Of a stretch of DNA of 64,000 nucleotides, positions 34,674 through 43,832 are shown one piece after another. The DNA comes from Sphingomonas nostoxanthinifaciens (lineage in GTDB: Bacteria; Pseudomonadota; Alphaproteobacteria; Sphingomonadales; Sphingomonadaceae): assembly GCF_019930585.1 (NCBI RefSeq), contig NZ_CP082839.1, positions 3,282,001 through 3,346,000 of the forward strand. Reading direction: 5' to 3'. The notes under the pieces are model-generated. The model saw only the letters and a list, made by a program, of their open reading frames with translations. It searched no databases and was not told where the DNA came from. Both the position numbers and the translations under genes were made by a program. Numbering within the stretch: the first letter of the stretch is position 1; every line of letters begins with the position of its first letter.

Positions 34674-35513
34674 CTAGTGCGGCCAGCGAAACGCGATCTC
34701 ATAGAGGCCGATGGCCACTTCAAAAGCAATGAGTCCGATTACGGATAGCTCAAGGCGCAACGAGCGTTTGTCCTGCACCAGGTCCAGCAGCCACTCGGCC
34801 GAGTCACCGAGCATTTCGAGCTTCCGTTCGATGGTGCGCGTGCGATCGCCCAACTCGTATTCAGCCTCAAGGCGTCCGTAGAGACGATCGAGCTCGGGAT
34901 GCTCCCAGAGCAGATCCGGCTTCTCGCCGATGCGCGCGCGTCCGACGACACGGTGCTGGGCGGAGAGAATGCTGCCGATCTGGCGCATGATCTGACGGAT
35001 GGGAAGATGGGCGCGGCCATGCTCCCGCATGTCGGTGAGAAGCGGCTCGATCCGATCAAAAGCGTCCTCGATGCGCATCTCGTCGCGCGCGAGGACCACG
35101 GAGCGCGCGAGAACCGTGGCGGCAAGCAGCAACCGCTCGCGAGTTGCCTCTCGCAGCCGGATGCGTCCGTCGGCGGATACGGTTTCCTCGCCGCCGTCAC
35201 GCAATTCGATGCGTGCAGTTTCGATCTCCGGGGTGGCCGGCGGATCGACGGCGTGCGGCGCAACCTGCGCCAGGATCAGCGCCTCTTCTGCGGGCGTTGC
35301 GCCCACGAGGACGACGGCGCCGTAGCGGAAGACGAAGGCACCCGCGCCCTTCAGCTCGACCGTCTCGGGATCGCCGAATCCGGCAAGCGCGCGCATGTCG
35401 ATGCGCGTGCCCAGAAGATGCGCGCGCATCTCGATCTGGTCGCCTCGTCCGGGCAGCGGTGCGACGAGCGCCTCCGGCACGCCGGTCGGACGCAGGGTCA
35501 GTGTGTCGATCAC
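34674..35513 (-). CDS. RMD1/DUF155-family protein with C-terminal membrane anchor
   Basis: A protein of about 279 residues. The N-terminal part (RAHLLGTRIDMRALAGFGDPETVELKGAGAFVFRYGAVVLVGA) and the helical middle (DAFDRIEPLLTDMREHGRAH, IRQIMRQIGSILSAQHRVVGR, ELGDRTRTIERKLEMLGDSAEWLLDLVQDKRSLRLE) match the DUF155/RMD1 family. A final hydrophobic helix (LSVIGLIAFEVAIGLYEIAF) anchors it. Eukaryotic relatives are mitochondrial proteins linked to translation or cell division; the bacterial role is unclear. I chose GTG 35513, which has GAGGA before it, over a longer frame whose extra N-terminus is not family-like. Confidence 0.82.
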   Translation of the reverse strand: MIDTLTLRPTGVPEALVAPLPGRGDQIEMRAHLLGTRIDMRALAGFGDPETVELKGAGAFVFRYGAVVLVGATPAEEALILAQVAPHAVDPPATPEIETARIELRDGGEETVSADGRIRLREATRERLLLAATVLARSVVLARDEMRIEDAFDRIEPLLTDMREHGRAHLPIRQIMRQIGSILSAQHRVVGRARIGEKPDLLWEHPELDRLYGRLEAEYELGDRTRTIERKLEMLGDSAEWLLDLVQDKRSLRLELSVIGLIAFEVAIGLYEIAFRWPH

Positions 35514-35772
35514 GAATTTATCCTCATTGTCGAGTTCCCCTCGAGAGCCGCTATGCTCCCCGCAATCCAGCGCAGCCACACACCAGCCAGCCGGCGACGG
35601 CGTTCCGCTGCAGGCGGCTGACGCTTCCGGCAAGAAGCCTGAGGCGCAATTCGAACGACCGTCCGCGCCGATCATCCGCCATGTTGGTCATCCTTTTCGA
35701 TGAATGGAGGGAACGCGATCCTGAGCACGGATCCCACACGCTTTCAGGAATTGCTCCTGATCGCGATCCCGA

Positions 35773-35928
35773 TCACCCTTGCGCGACAGAATTAGTGCCC
35801 AGAGCGCGACAGCGATCCGAGCAATATTTCACGGCGCCCCAGTCGCGCTCCCACTTCTTGCGCCAGGCGAACGGCCGGTGGCAGGCTACGCAGACCTTGG
35901 TCGGCAGATGAGGTTTTTTGTGCGGCAT
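35773..35928 (-). CDS. DUF2256 small zinc-ribbon-like protein
   Basis: This 51-residue protein reads [20 protein letters not shown] followed by AWRKKW and VKYCSDRCR. The CVAC and CSDRC cysteine pairs and the RPFxWRKKW core are diagnostic of DUF2256, a tiny family thought to bind zinc. Its function is unknown; in many bacteria it lies near cryptochrome/photolyase-type genes, which are not seen here. An in-frame ATG nine bases upstream is also possible. IS3-family DNA begins about 160 bases upstream of its start. Confidence 0.85.
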   Translation of the reverse strand: MPHKKPHLPTKVCVACHRPFAWRKKWERDWGAVKYCSDRCRALGTNSVAQG

Positions 35929-36086
35929 GCCACGCATAACGCACGTCGTGCCGCGATATACCCGGTAGCGGCCTGTATCGCCGAGTTTGGCCCGGTTCTG
36001 GTCGATCGTACCCGCGCGGCTCAGTCTGAATCCGCCGCACCCGCGGTTGGTCCGCCCCTTAGCGCGTGCGGCAGAAACCGGCCACT

Positions 36087-36116
36087 TGAGCTGCTGCCGG
36101 TTCCGTGGACACCGAG
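36087..36116 (+). repeat. Left terminal inverted repeat of the IS3-family element
   Basis: The 30 bases start TGAGCTGCTGCCGGTTCC and match the reverse complement of 37295-37324 at 29 positions; the one difference is T against C about two-thirds along. It marks the left boundary. Confidence 0.92.
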
Positions 36117-36146
36117 ATAAGGTGTTTTTGGAACCGGAGGGTGACA

Positions 36147-36437
36147 ATGCAGCGACGGAAGTTCAGCGGCGAGTTCAAGGTCGAGGCGGTGAAGCTGGTA
36201 CGAGATCGGGGCGTCTCGGTGGCACAGGCGGCGCGGGATCTCGATGTTCACGAGAACGTGCTGCGTAAATGGGTTCGGGATCACGAAGCCGGTCCGGGAT
36301 CGGCCTTTCCAGGGCACGGTGTGATGAAGCCCGAACAGCAGGAGATTGAGCGGCTGCGCCGCGAGATAGTGAAGCTCAAGTCGGAGCGCGACATCCTAAA
36401 AAAAGCGGCGGCCTACTTCGCAAGGGACTCGATATGA
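36147..36437 (+). CDS. IS3-family transposase OrfA
   Basis: This 96-residue protein has a helix-turn-helix ([40 protein letters not shown], residues 3-42), and its C-terminal half is a leucine-zipper-like helix ([21 protein letters not shown]). It binds the element ends. The ATG at 36147 follows GGAGGGTGACA. Its stop overlaps the OrfB start as ATGA; IS3 elements normally make the OrfAB fusion by -1 frameshifting upstream of such a junction, where an A6 run lies (CTAAAAAAAGC at 36397-36407). Confidence 0.92.
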   Translation: MQRRKFSGEFKVEAVKLVRDRGVSVAQAARDLDVHENVLRKWVRDHEAGPGSAFPGHGVMKPEQQEIERLRREIVKLKSERDILKKAAAYFARDSI

Positions 36438-37294
36438 AGTTCGGGTTCATCGCGAAGCACCGAGGGGTCTGGCCGGTATCGTGGTTATGCGAGACGCTCG
36501 GTGTTTCGCGCAGCGGCTTTCACGCCTGGCTCGTACGCGAGCCGAGCGCCCGTGCGCTTAACGACGAAGAGCTTGGCGGGAAGATCCGGGCCAGCTTCAT
36601 CTCAAGTTATCGAACCTATGGTGCGCGGCGCGTCTGGCACGACCTTCTGGCCGAAGGCCTTTCATGCGGCCTGCACCGGGTCGAGCGGCTGATGCAGTTG
36701 CATGGCCTCAAAGCACGCCCCCGACGACGCGGGCTGCCAAAGGACGCCGGCGAACGCTCGGTCATCGCCGGCAATGTGCTCGATCGCCAGTTCACGGCCA
36801 ATGCGCCGAACCGGAAGTGGGTCGCGGACTTCACCTATATCTGGACAGCGGAAGGCTGGCTTTATGTTGCTGCCGTCATCGACCTGTTCTCCAGGCGCGT
36901 GGTCGGCTGGTCGATGAGCGACACGATGACGGCCCAGCTTGTGACCGATGCGCTGATGATGGCAATCTGGCGTCGCGGAAAGCCCGACGCCCTGCTGCAT
37001 CACTCGGATCAGGGCAGCCAATATACGAGCGAGCAGTTCCAGCGGTTGATGGCCGACAACGGGGTCACATGTTCTATGAGCCGATCCGGCAACGTCTGGG
37101 ATAACGCCGCGATGGAGAGCTTCTTCTCCTCGCTGAAGACCGAACGGATCGCCCGCAAAACCTATCGCACGCGAAATCAGGCACGGGCCGAGGTGTTCGA
37201 TTACATCGAGCGCTTCTACAACCCAACGCGCAGGCACTCGACCTTGGGGTATCTCAGCCCCATCGACTTCGAGAAGCAGGCTAATGTAGCCTAA
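36434..37294 (+). CDS. IS3-family transposase OrfB with DDE domain
   Basis: This 286-residue protein has an N-terminal HTH_21-type region (residues about 45-105) and an rve integrase core. The DDE triad is visible as the Asp in KWVADFTYIWT, the Asp in LLHHSDQGSQYTS and the Glu in NAAMESFFSSLKTE. It ends just before the right inverted repeat. It catalyses strand transfer, usually as an OrfAB fusion. All motifs are intact. Confidence 0.95.
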   Translation: MKFGFIAKHRGVWPVSWLCETLGVSRSGFHAWLVREPSARALNDEELGGKIRASFISSYRTYGARRVWHDLLAEGLSCGLHRVERLMQLHGLKARPRRRGLPKDAGERSVIAGNVLDRQFTANAPNRKWVADFTYIWTAEGWLYVAAVIDLFSRRVVGWSMSDTMTAQLVTDALMMAIWRRGKPDALLHHSDQGSQYTSEQFQRLMADNGVTCSMSRSGNVWDNAAMESFFSSLKTERIARKTYRTRNQARAEVFDYIERFYNPTRRHSTLGYLSPIDFEKQANVA

Positions 37295-37324
37295 CTCGGT
37301 GTCCGCGGAACCGGCAGCAGCTCA
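37295..37324 (-). repeat. Right terminal inverted repeat of the IS3-family element
   Basis: Reverse complement of the left repeat with one mismatch. It begins directly after the OrfB stop and ends CAGCTCA before the ACT target duplication. Confidence 0.92.
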
Positions 37325-37347
37325 ACTCGCCCGGCGAGAGCTAAGCA

Positions 37348-37663
37348 TCAGTCGCGCGAAATGGGCAGTCCCGCGAGGAGCGGAGCGTAGGCGGCGAGCC
37401 TGCGTGATACGAACTCGGTGAAGAGCCGGACGCGGGCTGTCTTGCGGGTCTCGCCCTGGGTGAGAAGCCAGAGCGTCCCATACAGGTGTAGATCGGTGCC
37501 CGGCACTCTGGCCAATGCGGGGTCGGCGTCTCCGACGAAACACGGCAGCGCTCCGATCCCGAGTCCTTGCCGTATGGCAACGATCTGAGCCGCCGCGTCC
37601 GTGGTTCTGAAAGGAACCGCCGTAGTGCGAACCTCGCCCTCACCGGCCCACTCCGGAATGTCA
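37348..37663 (-). pseudogene. C-terminal half of a LysR-family regulator, truncated by IS21
   Basis: The surviving frame includes TTDAAAQIVAIRQGLGIGAL and ends AAYAPLLAGLPISRD, the second half of a LysR effector domain. The helix-turn-helix part is missing: coding sequence stops being LysR-like exactly at the IS21 end near 37664. Without a DNA-binding domain it should be inactive. The lost 5' part would lie on the far side of the IS21 element, but a different gene (CaiB/BaiF) is found there. Confidence 0.8.
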
Positions 37664-37863
37664 ATCGGCTCGGGAAGTTGACCCCGTATCGGCGTGCAAC
37701 TTTGACCCCCTTTTCTGATGGGCAGCCGGGTTGTCCCGGTAGTCCACAGGAGGGCCCCACGGCCGGCGCCGCGCGCCGCCACGAGCGCAGGCGGTGACGG
37801 CCGTGGGAGGTGCCTGTGGACCCACCGGGTCAACCCGGGGGATGGGGGTCCGGGGGAAGGGTT

Positions 37864-38598
37864 TCAGGCGGCTTCGCGGTTCTTGAAGCGCCAGCTCTCG
37901 TTGCCGGTCTCGACGATGTCACAGTGGTGGGTGAGCCGGTCGAGGAGCGCGGTCGTCATCTTGGCGTCGCCGAAGACCGTGGGCCACTCGCCGAAGGCAA
38001 GGTTGGTCGTCACCACCACTGAGGTCCGTTCGTAGAGCTTGCTGACGAGGTGGAAGAGCAGCTGGCCGCCCGAGAGCGCGAAGGGCAGGTAGCCAAGCTC
38101 GTCGAGGATGACGAGGTCGAGCCGCGACAGGTGGTCGGCGATGCGCCCAGGGCGCCCGGCACGGGCCTCGGCCTCGAGCTGGTTCACGAGGTCGACGGTG
38201 TTGTAGAAGCGGACCCTCGCTCCGGCCCGGACGCAGGCACGCCCCATGGCGATGGCGAGATGCGTCTTGCCCGTCCCGGTGCCGCCGACCAGCACGACGT
38301 TGCGCTGCGCCTCGAGGAAGGCACCCGTGCCGAGATCGCGGACCAGGCCTTCGTTGATGCCGGTGCCGGCGAAGTCGAAGTCGGCGAGCTCCTTGGCGAG
38401 CGGCAGCTTGGCGGTCGTCATCTGGTAGCGGATGGAGCGGGCCTGCTTCTCGTCTATCTCGGCCTTGAGCAGGTCGCCGACGACGCGCTGAGCGGAGTGC
38501 TGCCGCTTCACGGCATCGGCGACGACCTCGTCATAGGCATGGCGCATGCCGACGAGCTTCAGCGTTCCCATCATCTCCAGGATGGCGTGACGTTCCAT
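37864..38598 (-). CDS. istB: IS21 helper ATPase IstB
   Basis: This 244-residue AAA+ ATPase has Walker [12 protein letters not shown] (about 104-114) and Walker [15 protein letters not shown]. It ends with the IstB pattern [47 protein letters not shown]. It assembles on target DNA and activates the IstA transposase. Its start lies inside the end of istA, overlapping by 68 bases. Confidence 0.95.
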   Translation of the reverse strand: MERHAILEMMGTLKLVGMRHAYDEVVADAVKRQHSAQRVVGDLLKAEIDEKQARSIRYQMTTAKLPLAKELADFDFAGTGINEGLVRDLGTGAFLEAQRNVVLVGGTGTGKTHLAIAMGRACVRAGARVRFYNTVDLVNQLEAEARAGRPGRIADHLSRLDLVILDELGYLPFALSGGQLLFHLVSKLYERTSVVVTTNLAFGEWPTVFGDAKMTTALLDRLTHHCDIVETGNESWRFKNREAA

Positions 38599-40096
38599 AG
38601 GACCTCCTCAGGCTGTCGTAGCGGGCGCAGTCGGCGACGGGCTCGCGGCCGAGCCGCAGAGCCTCGGGCGTGGCGATGGTGGCGGGAGCGGCGGTCTGGC
38701 GCTGGCGGGTGAGCACGTTGAGCACGACGTCGCGGCTGACGGTGCCGCCGGCGAGCGCCTCGGCACAGGCCGCCTCAACGGCATCCAGCCCGTCCGTCGT
38801 CACCGCCGCCAGGATGCCCACCATCTGGCGGTCGCCGTCGGCATGGCCCGCCAGCCTCCGCCTGACGCGTTCCAGCGCCACCGGCAGCGGCCAGTCCTTG
38901 AAGGGGGCGCCGTTCCTCAACGCGCCGGGCTTGCGTGCCAGGACGGGCACATAGTGCCACGGGTCGTAGACCGTCTGGTCGCGGCCGAAGCGCCGGGCAT
39001 GCTCGCCGACGACCTCGCCCTCCTGCCGGATGACGATGCGCTCGGCATAGGCGTGCACCTCGACCGGGCGCCCCGCCGCCTTCGCGTGCACCGAGTATTT
39101 ATTGTAGTCGAAGCGGACCAGCAGCGTCTTCGACACCGCCGCTGGCAGGGCGTGGAAGCCGTCAAAGGGTCCGCGGTAGGCGATGAGCGCAGGCCGGTCG
39201 GCCGCCTCGAACACCTGCTGGACCGTGCAGTCCCTGAGCTCGGGATGCGCGGCACGCTGGGCATGGACGGTGCAGCGGTCGAGCAGCCAGGCGTTGAGCT
39301 CGTCGTAGCTCCTGAAGCGCAGCCGCGGCGTGAAGAAGCGCTCGCGCACCAGCCCGACCTGGTTCTCGACCTGCCCCTTCTCCCAGCCCGATGCCGGCGT
39401 GCATGCCACCGGCTCGACCAGGTAGTGGCCGCACATCTGCTGGAAGCGCCGGTTGTAGCGCCGCTCACGACCGACGAAGATGGCGTCCACCGCGGTCTTC
39501 ATGTTGTCGTAGATGCCGCGCTGACAGGCGCCGCCGAAGAAGGCGAACGCCCGGTCGTGGGCGTCGAACACCATCTCCTGGCTCTCGCGCGGGTAGGCCC
39601 GCACGAAGAACATCCGACTGTGGCAGAGCCGCATGTGCGCGACCTTCACCGTCGTCGTCACGCCCGCCATGACGACGACCTCATGGCTCCAGTCGAACTG
39701 GTAGGCCTCGCCCGGCGCAAAGCTCAGCGGCACGTAGGCCGCCGCCGTGACCGCCGACCGCTCACGCTGCCATGCCGTGGCATAGCGGCGAACGGCATCG
39801 TAGCCGCCACGGTAGCCTAGCCCCTGAAGCTCCTCGTACACCCGGACCAGCGTCAGGCGCTCGCGCCGCTGCTTGCGCTCGTTGGCCTCCAGCAGCCGCT
39901 CGAGATCCGCCGACCATGGCCCAAGCTTCGGCAGCGGCTGCACCGTCCGCTCGTAGGAGAAGTCCGTCTCGCCGGACCGCAGCACCTTGCGCACCGTGTT
40001 CCGCGACACCCGCAGGTCGCGCACGATCTCCTTGATGCTCTTACCCTTGACGTAGAACTCGCGCCGGATGCGCGCCACCGTCTCCACGACCAGCAT
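38531..40096 (-). CDS. istA: IS21 transposase IstA
   Basis: This 521-residue transposase has an N-terminal helix-turn-helix ([25 protein letters not shown], about 18-42) and an rve catalytic core with the Asp of QFDWSHEVV, the Asp of [11 protein letters not shown] and the Glu of [12 protein letters not shown]-terminal beta-barrel domain ([22 protein letters not shown]) follows. All catalytic residues are present, so with IstB the element looks competent for transposition. Confidence 0.95.
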   Translation of the reverse strand: MLVVETVARIRREFYVKGKSIKEIVRDLRVSRNTVRKVLRSGETDFSYERTVQPLPKLGPWSADLERLLEANERKQRRERLTLVRVYEELQGLGYRGGYDAVRRYATAWQRERSAVTAAAYVPLSFAPGEAYQFDWSHEVVVMAGVTTTVKVAHMRLCHSRMFFVRAYPRESQEMVFDAHDRAFAFFGGACQRGIYDNMKTAVDAIFVGRERRYNRRFQQMCGHYLVEPVACTPASGWEKGQVENQVGLVRERFFTPRLRFRSYDELNAWLLDRCTVHAQRAAHPELRDCTVQQVFEAADRPALIAYRGPFDGFHALPAAVSKTLLVRFDYNKYSVHAKAAGRPVEVHAYAERIVIRQEGEVVGEHARRFGRDQTVYDPWHYVPVLARKPGALRNGAPFKDWPLPVALERVRRRLAGHADGDRQMVGILAAVTTDGLDAVEAACAEALAGGTVSRDVVLNVLTRQRQTAAPATIATPEALRLGREPVADCARYDSLRRSYGTSRHPGDDGNAEARRHAPCL

Positions 40097-40203
40097 TCTC
40101 CCCGACCGCTCCTGCGCAAAGCGCCGGGCGTGAACCGCTCAGTTCAGGGGGGTCAATTTTGCACGCCGATCAGCCCCGAACGGGGTCAACATTGCAGGCC
40201 GAT

Positions 40204-40811
40204 TCACAGTCGATGCCGCCATCGTCGATGGCGTGGCTTCGCTGATGACCATGTTCGCCGGACTGCTCCCTGCGGGACGAATATCGCTTGCGCGAGACGA
40301 AAATATCCTCGGCGGCGCAGCGCCGTACTACCGCTCTTATTTGTGCGCCGACGGCAAAGAGATTTCGGTCGGCGCGATAGAGCCTCAGTTCTTCGCGGCA
40401 CTGCTCGAGCGCCTCGGGCTCGACGCTTTCATGGCCGACCAGAACCGCAAGGAGCGCTGGGCCTTTTTGACCCGGGCGTTGCAAGAAATCTTCCTCACGC
40501 AGCCGCAAATCCATTGGATCCGATTGTTCGAAGGTACGGACGCGTGCGTCGCGCCCGTACTGGAACTCAACGAAGTTGTTTCCCACCCGCACGTTCAGGC
40601 AAGGCACTCATACGAAGTGCGCGATGGCGTCTTGCACGCCATGCCCGCTCCCCGCTTTTCCCGGACCCCGGGTGCGATCCGTCGTTCCGCCAGCGGCGCG
40701 GACCTGCTCGCCGCATGGAAGGCCCCGAGGCCAGCGGAAGAAGCGCCGGCGGGGCGCGCGCGCCAGCAATATGCCAATGATTCTAAAAGCTCGCCGGAGA
40801 TCGGTACGTGA
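40204..40811 (+). pseudogene. C-terminal part of a CaiB/BaiF (AMACR-like) CoA-transferase, truncated by IS21
   Basis: The frame opens directly at the IS21 boundary as FTVDAAIVDGVASLMTMFAG, the middle of an alpha-methylacyl-CoA racemase or CaiB/BaiF family III CoA-transferase. It runs to the normal C-terminus (DACVAPVLELNEVVSHPHVQ, FSRTPGAIR). Roughly the first 180 residues, including the catalytic Asp region, are lost. A GTG at 40233 could start translation, but the product would lack the CoA-binding Rossmann half. Its stop overlaps the VOC gene start as GTGA, so it was the first gene of the following catabolic operon. Confidence 0.85.
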
Positions 40812-41203
40812 CGATAATACCCGATAGACAGGCGATCGACGTCGGCATTCTCGTGACCGACATCGATCGCAGCCTTGCCTTTTACCAAGGGGTTCTGGGG
40901 CTCGAGAAGGTGGAGGAAATCGAGGTCTGGTTCGGTCGCTTCCACCGCCTCCGGTTCGGCGACAGCTTCGTCAAGCTGGTGGATCCGCACGTACCGGCCG
41001 CCGCCAATCCGCCGAAGCTCGAGGCGCAGACAGGCATGCGCTACCTGACCTTCCCGGTTCGAAATATCGACGAAATCTGCGCCGTCTGTGAGCGGGCCGA
41101 CGTGCCGTTCGAGAAGCCGAAGTTTGAGCTGCGGCCGGGGGTTATCATTGCGATGGTTCGCGATCCCGACGGTACGATCGTCGAGTTCATCGAGCGGCGT
41201 TGA
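40808..41203 (+). CDS. VOC-superfamily protein
   Basis: This 131-residue protein begins IDVGILVTDIDRSLAFYQGVLGLEKVEEIEV and ends VRDPDGTIVEFIERR, a complete two-module vicinal-oxygen-chelate fold. The Glu in VEFIE is a likely metal ligand, but the first-module position is Gly-Ile rather than the usual His, so metal binding is uncertain. It starts with GTG overlapping the truncated CoA-transferase stop. In acyl-CoA operons such proteins may act as epimerases (compare methylmalonyl-CoA epimerase), but that is not established here. Confidence 0.88.
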   Translation: MTIIPDRQAIDVGILVTDIDRSLAFYQGVLGLEKVEEIEVWFGRFHRLRFGDSFVKLVDPHVPAAANPPKLEAQTGMRYLTFPVRNIDEICAVCERADVPFEKPKFELRPGVIIAMVRDPDGTIVEFIERR

Positions 41204-41262
41204 ACGCCTTCCAGCACTCCATCGGCACCTTCCGCCCATCATTATAATAAAGGACAGCTTAC

Positions 41263-42195
41263 ATGGCACAGTCCCGCAAGGTTATCGTCTCCTGCGCCAT
41301 CACGGGATCGATACACACTCCGTCGATGTCGCCCTTCCTGCCGATCACTGCCGCCGAGATCGCCGAGTCCGCGGTCGGTGCGGCAGCAGCGGGAGCCGCG
41401 ATCGTCCACCTGCACGCCCGGGATCCCGCGACCGGCCGGCCCGACCAACGGCCGGAAGCATTTCTGCCGTTCCTCCAGACGATCAAACAATCCAGCGATG
41501 TCGTGATCAATCTCACGACTGGAGGTTCGCCGGCCTTGCTGGTCGACGAGCGGGTCAAGCCGGCTGCGCAATTCCGCCCGGAGGTCGCGAGCCTCAACAT
41601 GGGATCGATGAACTTCGGTCTGTTCCCGATGCTCAAGCGATACAAGGATTTCAAATACGATTGGGAGAAGCCCTACTTAGAAGGATCGGAAGATTTGATC
41701 TTCCGCAACACGTTCCGCGACATCGCGTACGTTTTGAAGGCGTGCGGCGACGCTGGAACGCGCTTCGAGTTCGAGTGCTACGATACCGCGCACCTCTACA
41801 ACTTGGCACATTTCGTCGAACGTGGCCTGGTGAAGCCGCCTTTCTTCGTTCAGAATGTGTTCGGTATCCTTGGCGGCATCGGCCAGCATCCCGAGGATAT
41901 CCTCCACATGCACCACACGGCCGTTCGCCTGTTCGGCGATGACCTGCGCTGGTCGGTGCTGGGCGCCGGGCGCAGCCAGATGCAGATCGCTGCAACGGCC
42001 GCTGCGATGGGCGGGCATGTCCGCGTCGGGCTGGAGGACAATCTCTGGATCGGGCCCGGCAACCTTGCGGAGACCAACGCCGAGCAGGTCACGAGGGTGC
42101 GGCAGATCATCGAAGGTCTCGGCCTAGAGGTCGCCACACCGGATGATGCGCGCGAAATTCTGGCGCTCAAGGGCGCGGATCAGGTTTCTTTCTGA
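41263..42195 (+). CDS. Beta-keto acid cleavage enzyme (BKACE, DUF849)
   Basis: In this 310-residue TIM-barrel enzyme, the zinc-binding HLHARD motif is at His49 and His51, preceded by AGAAIVHLHARDPATGRP. VINLTTGG and the late GGHVRVGLEDNLWIGPG are also typical. BKACE enzymes condense a beta-keto acid with acetyl-CoA to give acetoacetate and a shortened CoA ester; known members act on 3-keto-5-aminohexanoate, dehydrocarnitine and others. The neighbours (acyl-CoA dehydrogenase, thiolase, 3-hydroxyacyl-CoA dehydrogenase) fit onward beta-oxidation. The actual keto acid is unknown. Its stop overlaps the next ATG (TGATG). Confidence 0.92.
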   Translation: MAQSRKVIVSCAITGSIHTPSMSPFLPITAAEIAESAVGAAAAGAAIVHLHARDPATGRPDQRPEAFLPFLQTIKQSSDVVINLTTGGSPALLVDERVKPAAQFRPEVASLNMGSMNFGLFPMLKRYKDFKYDWEKPYLEGSEDLIFRNTFRDIAYVLKACGDAGTRFEFECYDTAHLYNLAHFVERGLVKPPFFVQNVFGILGGIGQHPEDILHMHHTAVRLFGDDLRWSVLGAGRSQMQIAATAAAMGGHVRVGLEDNLWIGPGNLAETNAEQVTRVRQIIEGLGLEVATPDDAREILALKGADQVSF

Positions 42196-42689
42196 TGAGG
42201 GCGGTCCAGGATGAGGAGGGAGCGGCAACGGAGCCCTTGCGAAGCGAGGCGTCATGCGTCTGCGGGGAACTGCGCGTCACCGTCGAAGGGCCGCCTTCGG
42301 TCGTGTCAAGCTGCTGCTGCCGCGCGTGCCAGCGCCGGAGCGGAAGCCTCGTGGCCGTCCAGGCTTTCTACGGCGTTGAGCAACTCCTCACGGTGATGGG
42401 ACCGTCACAAACATTCACACGCGGCGGCGACAGCGGCGCAAATGTAACTTTCCACTTCTGTCCCAAATGCGGCACCACCGTGTACTGGTTTCCCGAGTTT
42501 CGCCCGGAAAAGGTCGCGGTCGCGGCGGGCGCTTTCGCAGACAAGAGCTTTCCCGCTCCGGGGCGCCTCGTCTGGACTGATTTCAAACATCCCTGGGTAC
42601 AGGTGCCGTCAGGAACTGCGGAATATCCCGGTAACGCGCCTTATGCGGGATCTTTCGAAATTGAAGATGATCGGAGAGCGCGTCCATGA
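42195..42689 (+). CDS. GFA-family (glutathione-dependent formaldehyde-activating-like) zinc protein
   Basis: In this 164-residue protein, CVCGELRV near residue 18, SSCCCRACQRRSG near 37 and FCPKCGTTVYWFPE near 92 are the cysteine sets that bind two zinc ions in the GFA/CENP-V fold. Family members were first linked to glutathione-formaldehyde chemistry, but most are of unknown function. The gene overlaps both neighbours by one to four bases within the acyl-CoA operon. Confidence 0.9.
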   Translation: MRAVQDEEGAATEPLRSEASCVCGELRVTVEGPPSVVSSCCCRACQRRSGSLVAVQAFYGVEQLLTVMGPSQTFTRGGDSGANVTFHFCPKCGTTVYWFPEFRPEKVAVAAGAFADKSFPAPGRLVWTDFKHPWVQVPSGTAEYPGNAPYAGSFEIEDDRRARP

Positions 42690-43813
42690 TCCTGACCGAG
42701 ACGCAGGAGGCCATCCGCGAGAGCGTGCGCAGCTATGCACAGGACCGACTACGCCCCGAAACAAGGCGTTTCGAGGCTGCTGGCGGATATCCGGACGGCC
42801 TTTTTACAGAACTGGCTTCGCTGGGATTGCTCGGCATGACCGCGCCAGAGGGGATAGGCGGCACCGAGGCCGATATGGTCAGCTACGCTTTGTCTCTTAT
42901 CGAGATCGCGGCTGCGGATGGTCCACTCTCTACCATCATCTCCATCCAGAACAGCCTGATCGTGTCGGGCATCCTGCGGTACGGCAGTGAGGCACAAAAG
43001 GCCCGCTTCCTTCCGGAGTTGATCTCCGGTCGGATGATCGGCGCGTTTGCCCTGACGGAGTCCGATGCAGGTTCAGACGCCTCAGCGCTGCGCAGCCGAG
43101 CTGAAAAGATCGAGGACGGCTGGCGCATCAGCGGTGCCAAGCAGTTCATCACCTCCGGAAAGATCGCTGGCGTGGCGATCATATTCGCAGTCACCGATCC
43201 CGCGGCGGGGAAGAAGGGCATCTCCGCCTTCCTCGTGCCCACCGACACACCAGGCTACGTCGTCGACAAGGTTGAAAACAAATTGGGCCAGGCCGCCTCG
43301 GACACCTGCGCCTTGCGATTCGATGATATGGTGGTTGGCGAGGACGCGCTGTTCGGCCTGCAGGGACAAGGCTATCGCATCGCCCTTTCCAACCTGGAAA
43401 CTGGCCGCATCGGTATCGCAGCGCAATGTATCGGTATGGCTCAGGCCGCGCTCGAGATCGCCGTTGCATACGCCAAGGATCGCCAGTCGATGGGCAAGTC
43501 GATCATCGAGCACCAGGCAGTAGGGTTCCGACTGGCCGACATGGCCGCAAGACTGGAAGCGGCGCGCCAACTCGTCTTGCATGCTGCTTCGCTCAAGGAC
43601 GCAGACCGTTCCTGCCTGACCGAAGCTTCGATGGCGAAGCTCGTCGCGTCAGAAACGGCCGAGGCAGTCGTCTCGGCGGCGATCCAGACGCTCGGCGGCT
43701 ACGGCTATCTGGAGGAATTCGGCTTGGCAAAAATCTATCGCGATGTCCGGGTCTGCCAAATCTACGAAGGTACGTCGGACATCCAGCGCATGGTGATCGC
43801 CCGTGCCCTCTAA
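42686..43813 (+). CDS. Acyl-CoA dehydrogenase
   Basis: This 375-residue flavoenzyme has FALTESDAGSDASAL (the FAD/substrate segment), WRISGAKQFITSG and GMAQAALEIAVAYAKDRQSMGKSIIEHQAVGF. The catalytic Glu is in VCQIYEGTSDIQRMVIARAL near the C-terminus, where butyryl-CoA-type dehydrogenases carry it. It forms a trans-2,3 double bond in an acyl-CoA and passes electrons to ETF. It overlaps the GFA gene by four bases. Confidence 0.94.
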   Translation: MILTETQEAIRESVRSYAQDRLRPETRRFEAAGGYPDGLFTELASLGLLGMTAPEGIGGTEADMVSYALSLIEIAAADGPLSTIISIQNSLIVSGILRYGSEAQKARFLPELISGRMIGAFALTESDAGSDASALRSRAEKIEDGWRISGAKQFITSGKIAGVAIIFAVTDPAAGKKGISAFLVPTDTPGYVVDKVENKLGQAASDTCALRFDDMVVGEDALFGLQGQGYRIALSNLETGRIGIAAQCIGMAQAALEIAVAYAKDRQSMGKSIIEHQAVGFRLADMAARLEAARQLVLHAASLKDADRSCLTEASMAKLVASETAEAVVSAAIQTLGGYGYLEEFGLAKIYRDVRVCQIYEGTSDIQRMVIARAL

Positions 43814-43832
43814 TATCAAGGAGCAGATGAGA

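Larger units (their letters stand above)
36087..37324 (+). mobile_element. Complete IS3-family insertion sequence
   Basis: The 1,238-bp element has two transposase frames (orfA and orfB) between 30-bp terminal inverted repeats that differ at one position. It is flanked by a 3-bp direct repeat, ACT, at 36084-36086 and 37325-37327. Length, ORF layout and repeat structure fit the IS3 family. Intact frames and near-perfect ends suggest a recent, potentially active insertion. It separates the DUF2256 region from a LysR remnant. Confidence 0.93.
37664..40203 (-). mobile_element. Complete IS21-family insertion sequence
   Basis: The element of about 2.54 kb carries istA and istB. Each end has two related 22-bp repeats of the form ATCGGC-N8-TTGACCCC: at 37664 and 37688 on the left, and, reversed, ending at 40170 and 40203 on the right. 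Multiple terminal repeats are a known IS21 trait. TCA flanks both sides (37661-37663 and 40204-40206), but IS21 normally duplicates 4-8 bp and the flanking genes are unrelated, so this could be chance. Boundaries are accurate to a few bases. Confidence 0.88.

Noticed and set aside
35700..35794. Short plus-strand frame of 31 codons with GGAGGG nearby
   Set aside because: The GGAGGG follows rather than precedes the ATG, there is no family similarity, and it overlaps the DUF2256 gene on the other strand.
40233..40811. Functional short CoA-transferase starting at GTG 40233
   Set aside because: The frame continues upstream to the IS21 end without a start and lacks the N-terminal CoA-binding half, so a truncated remnant is more likely.
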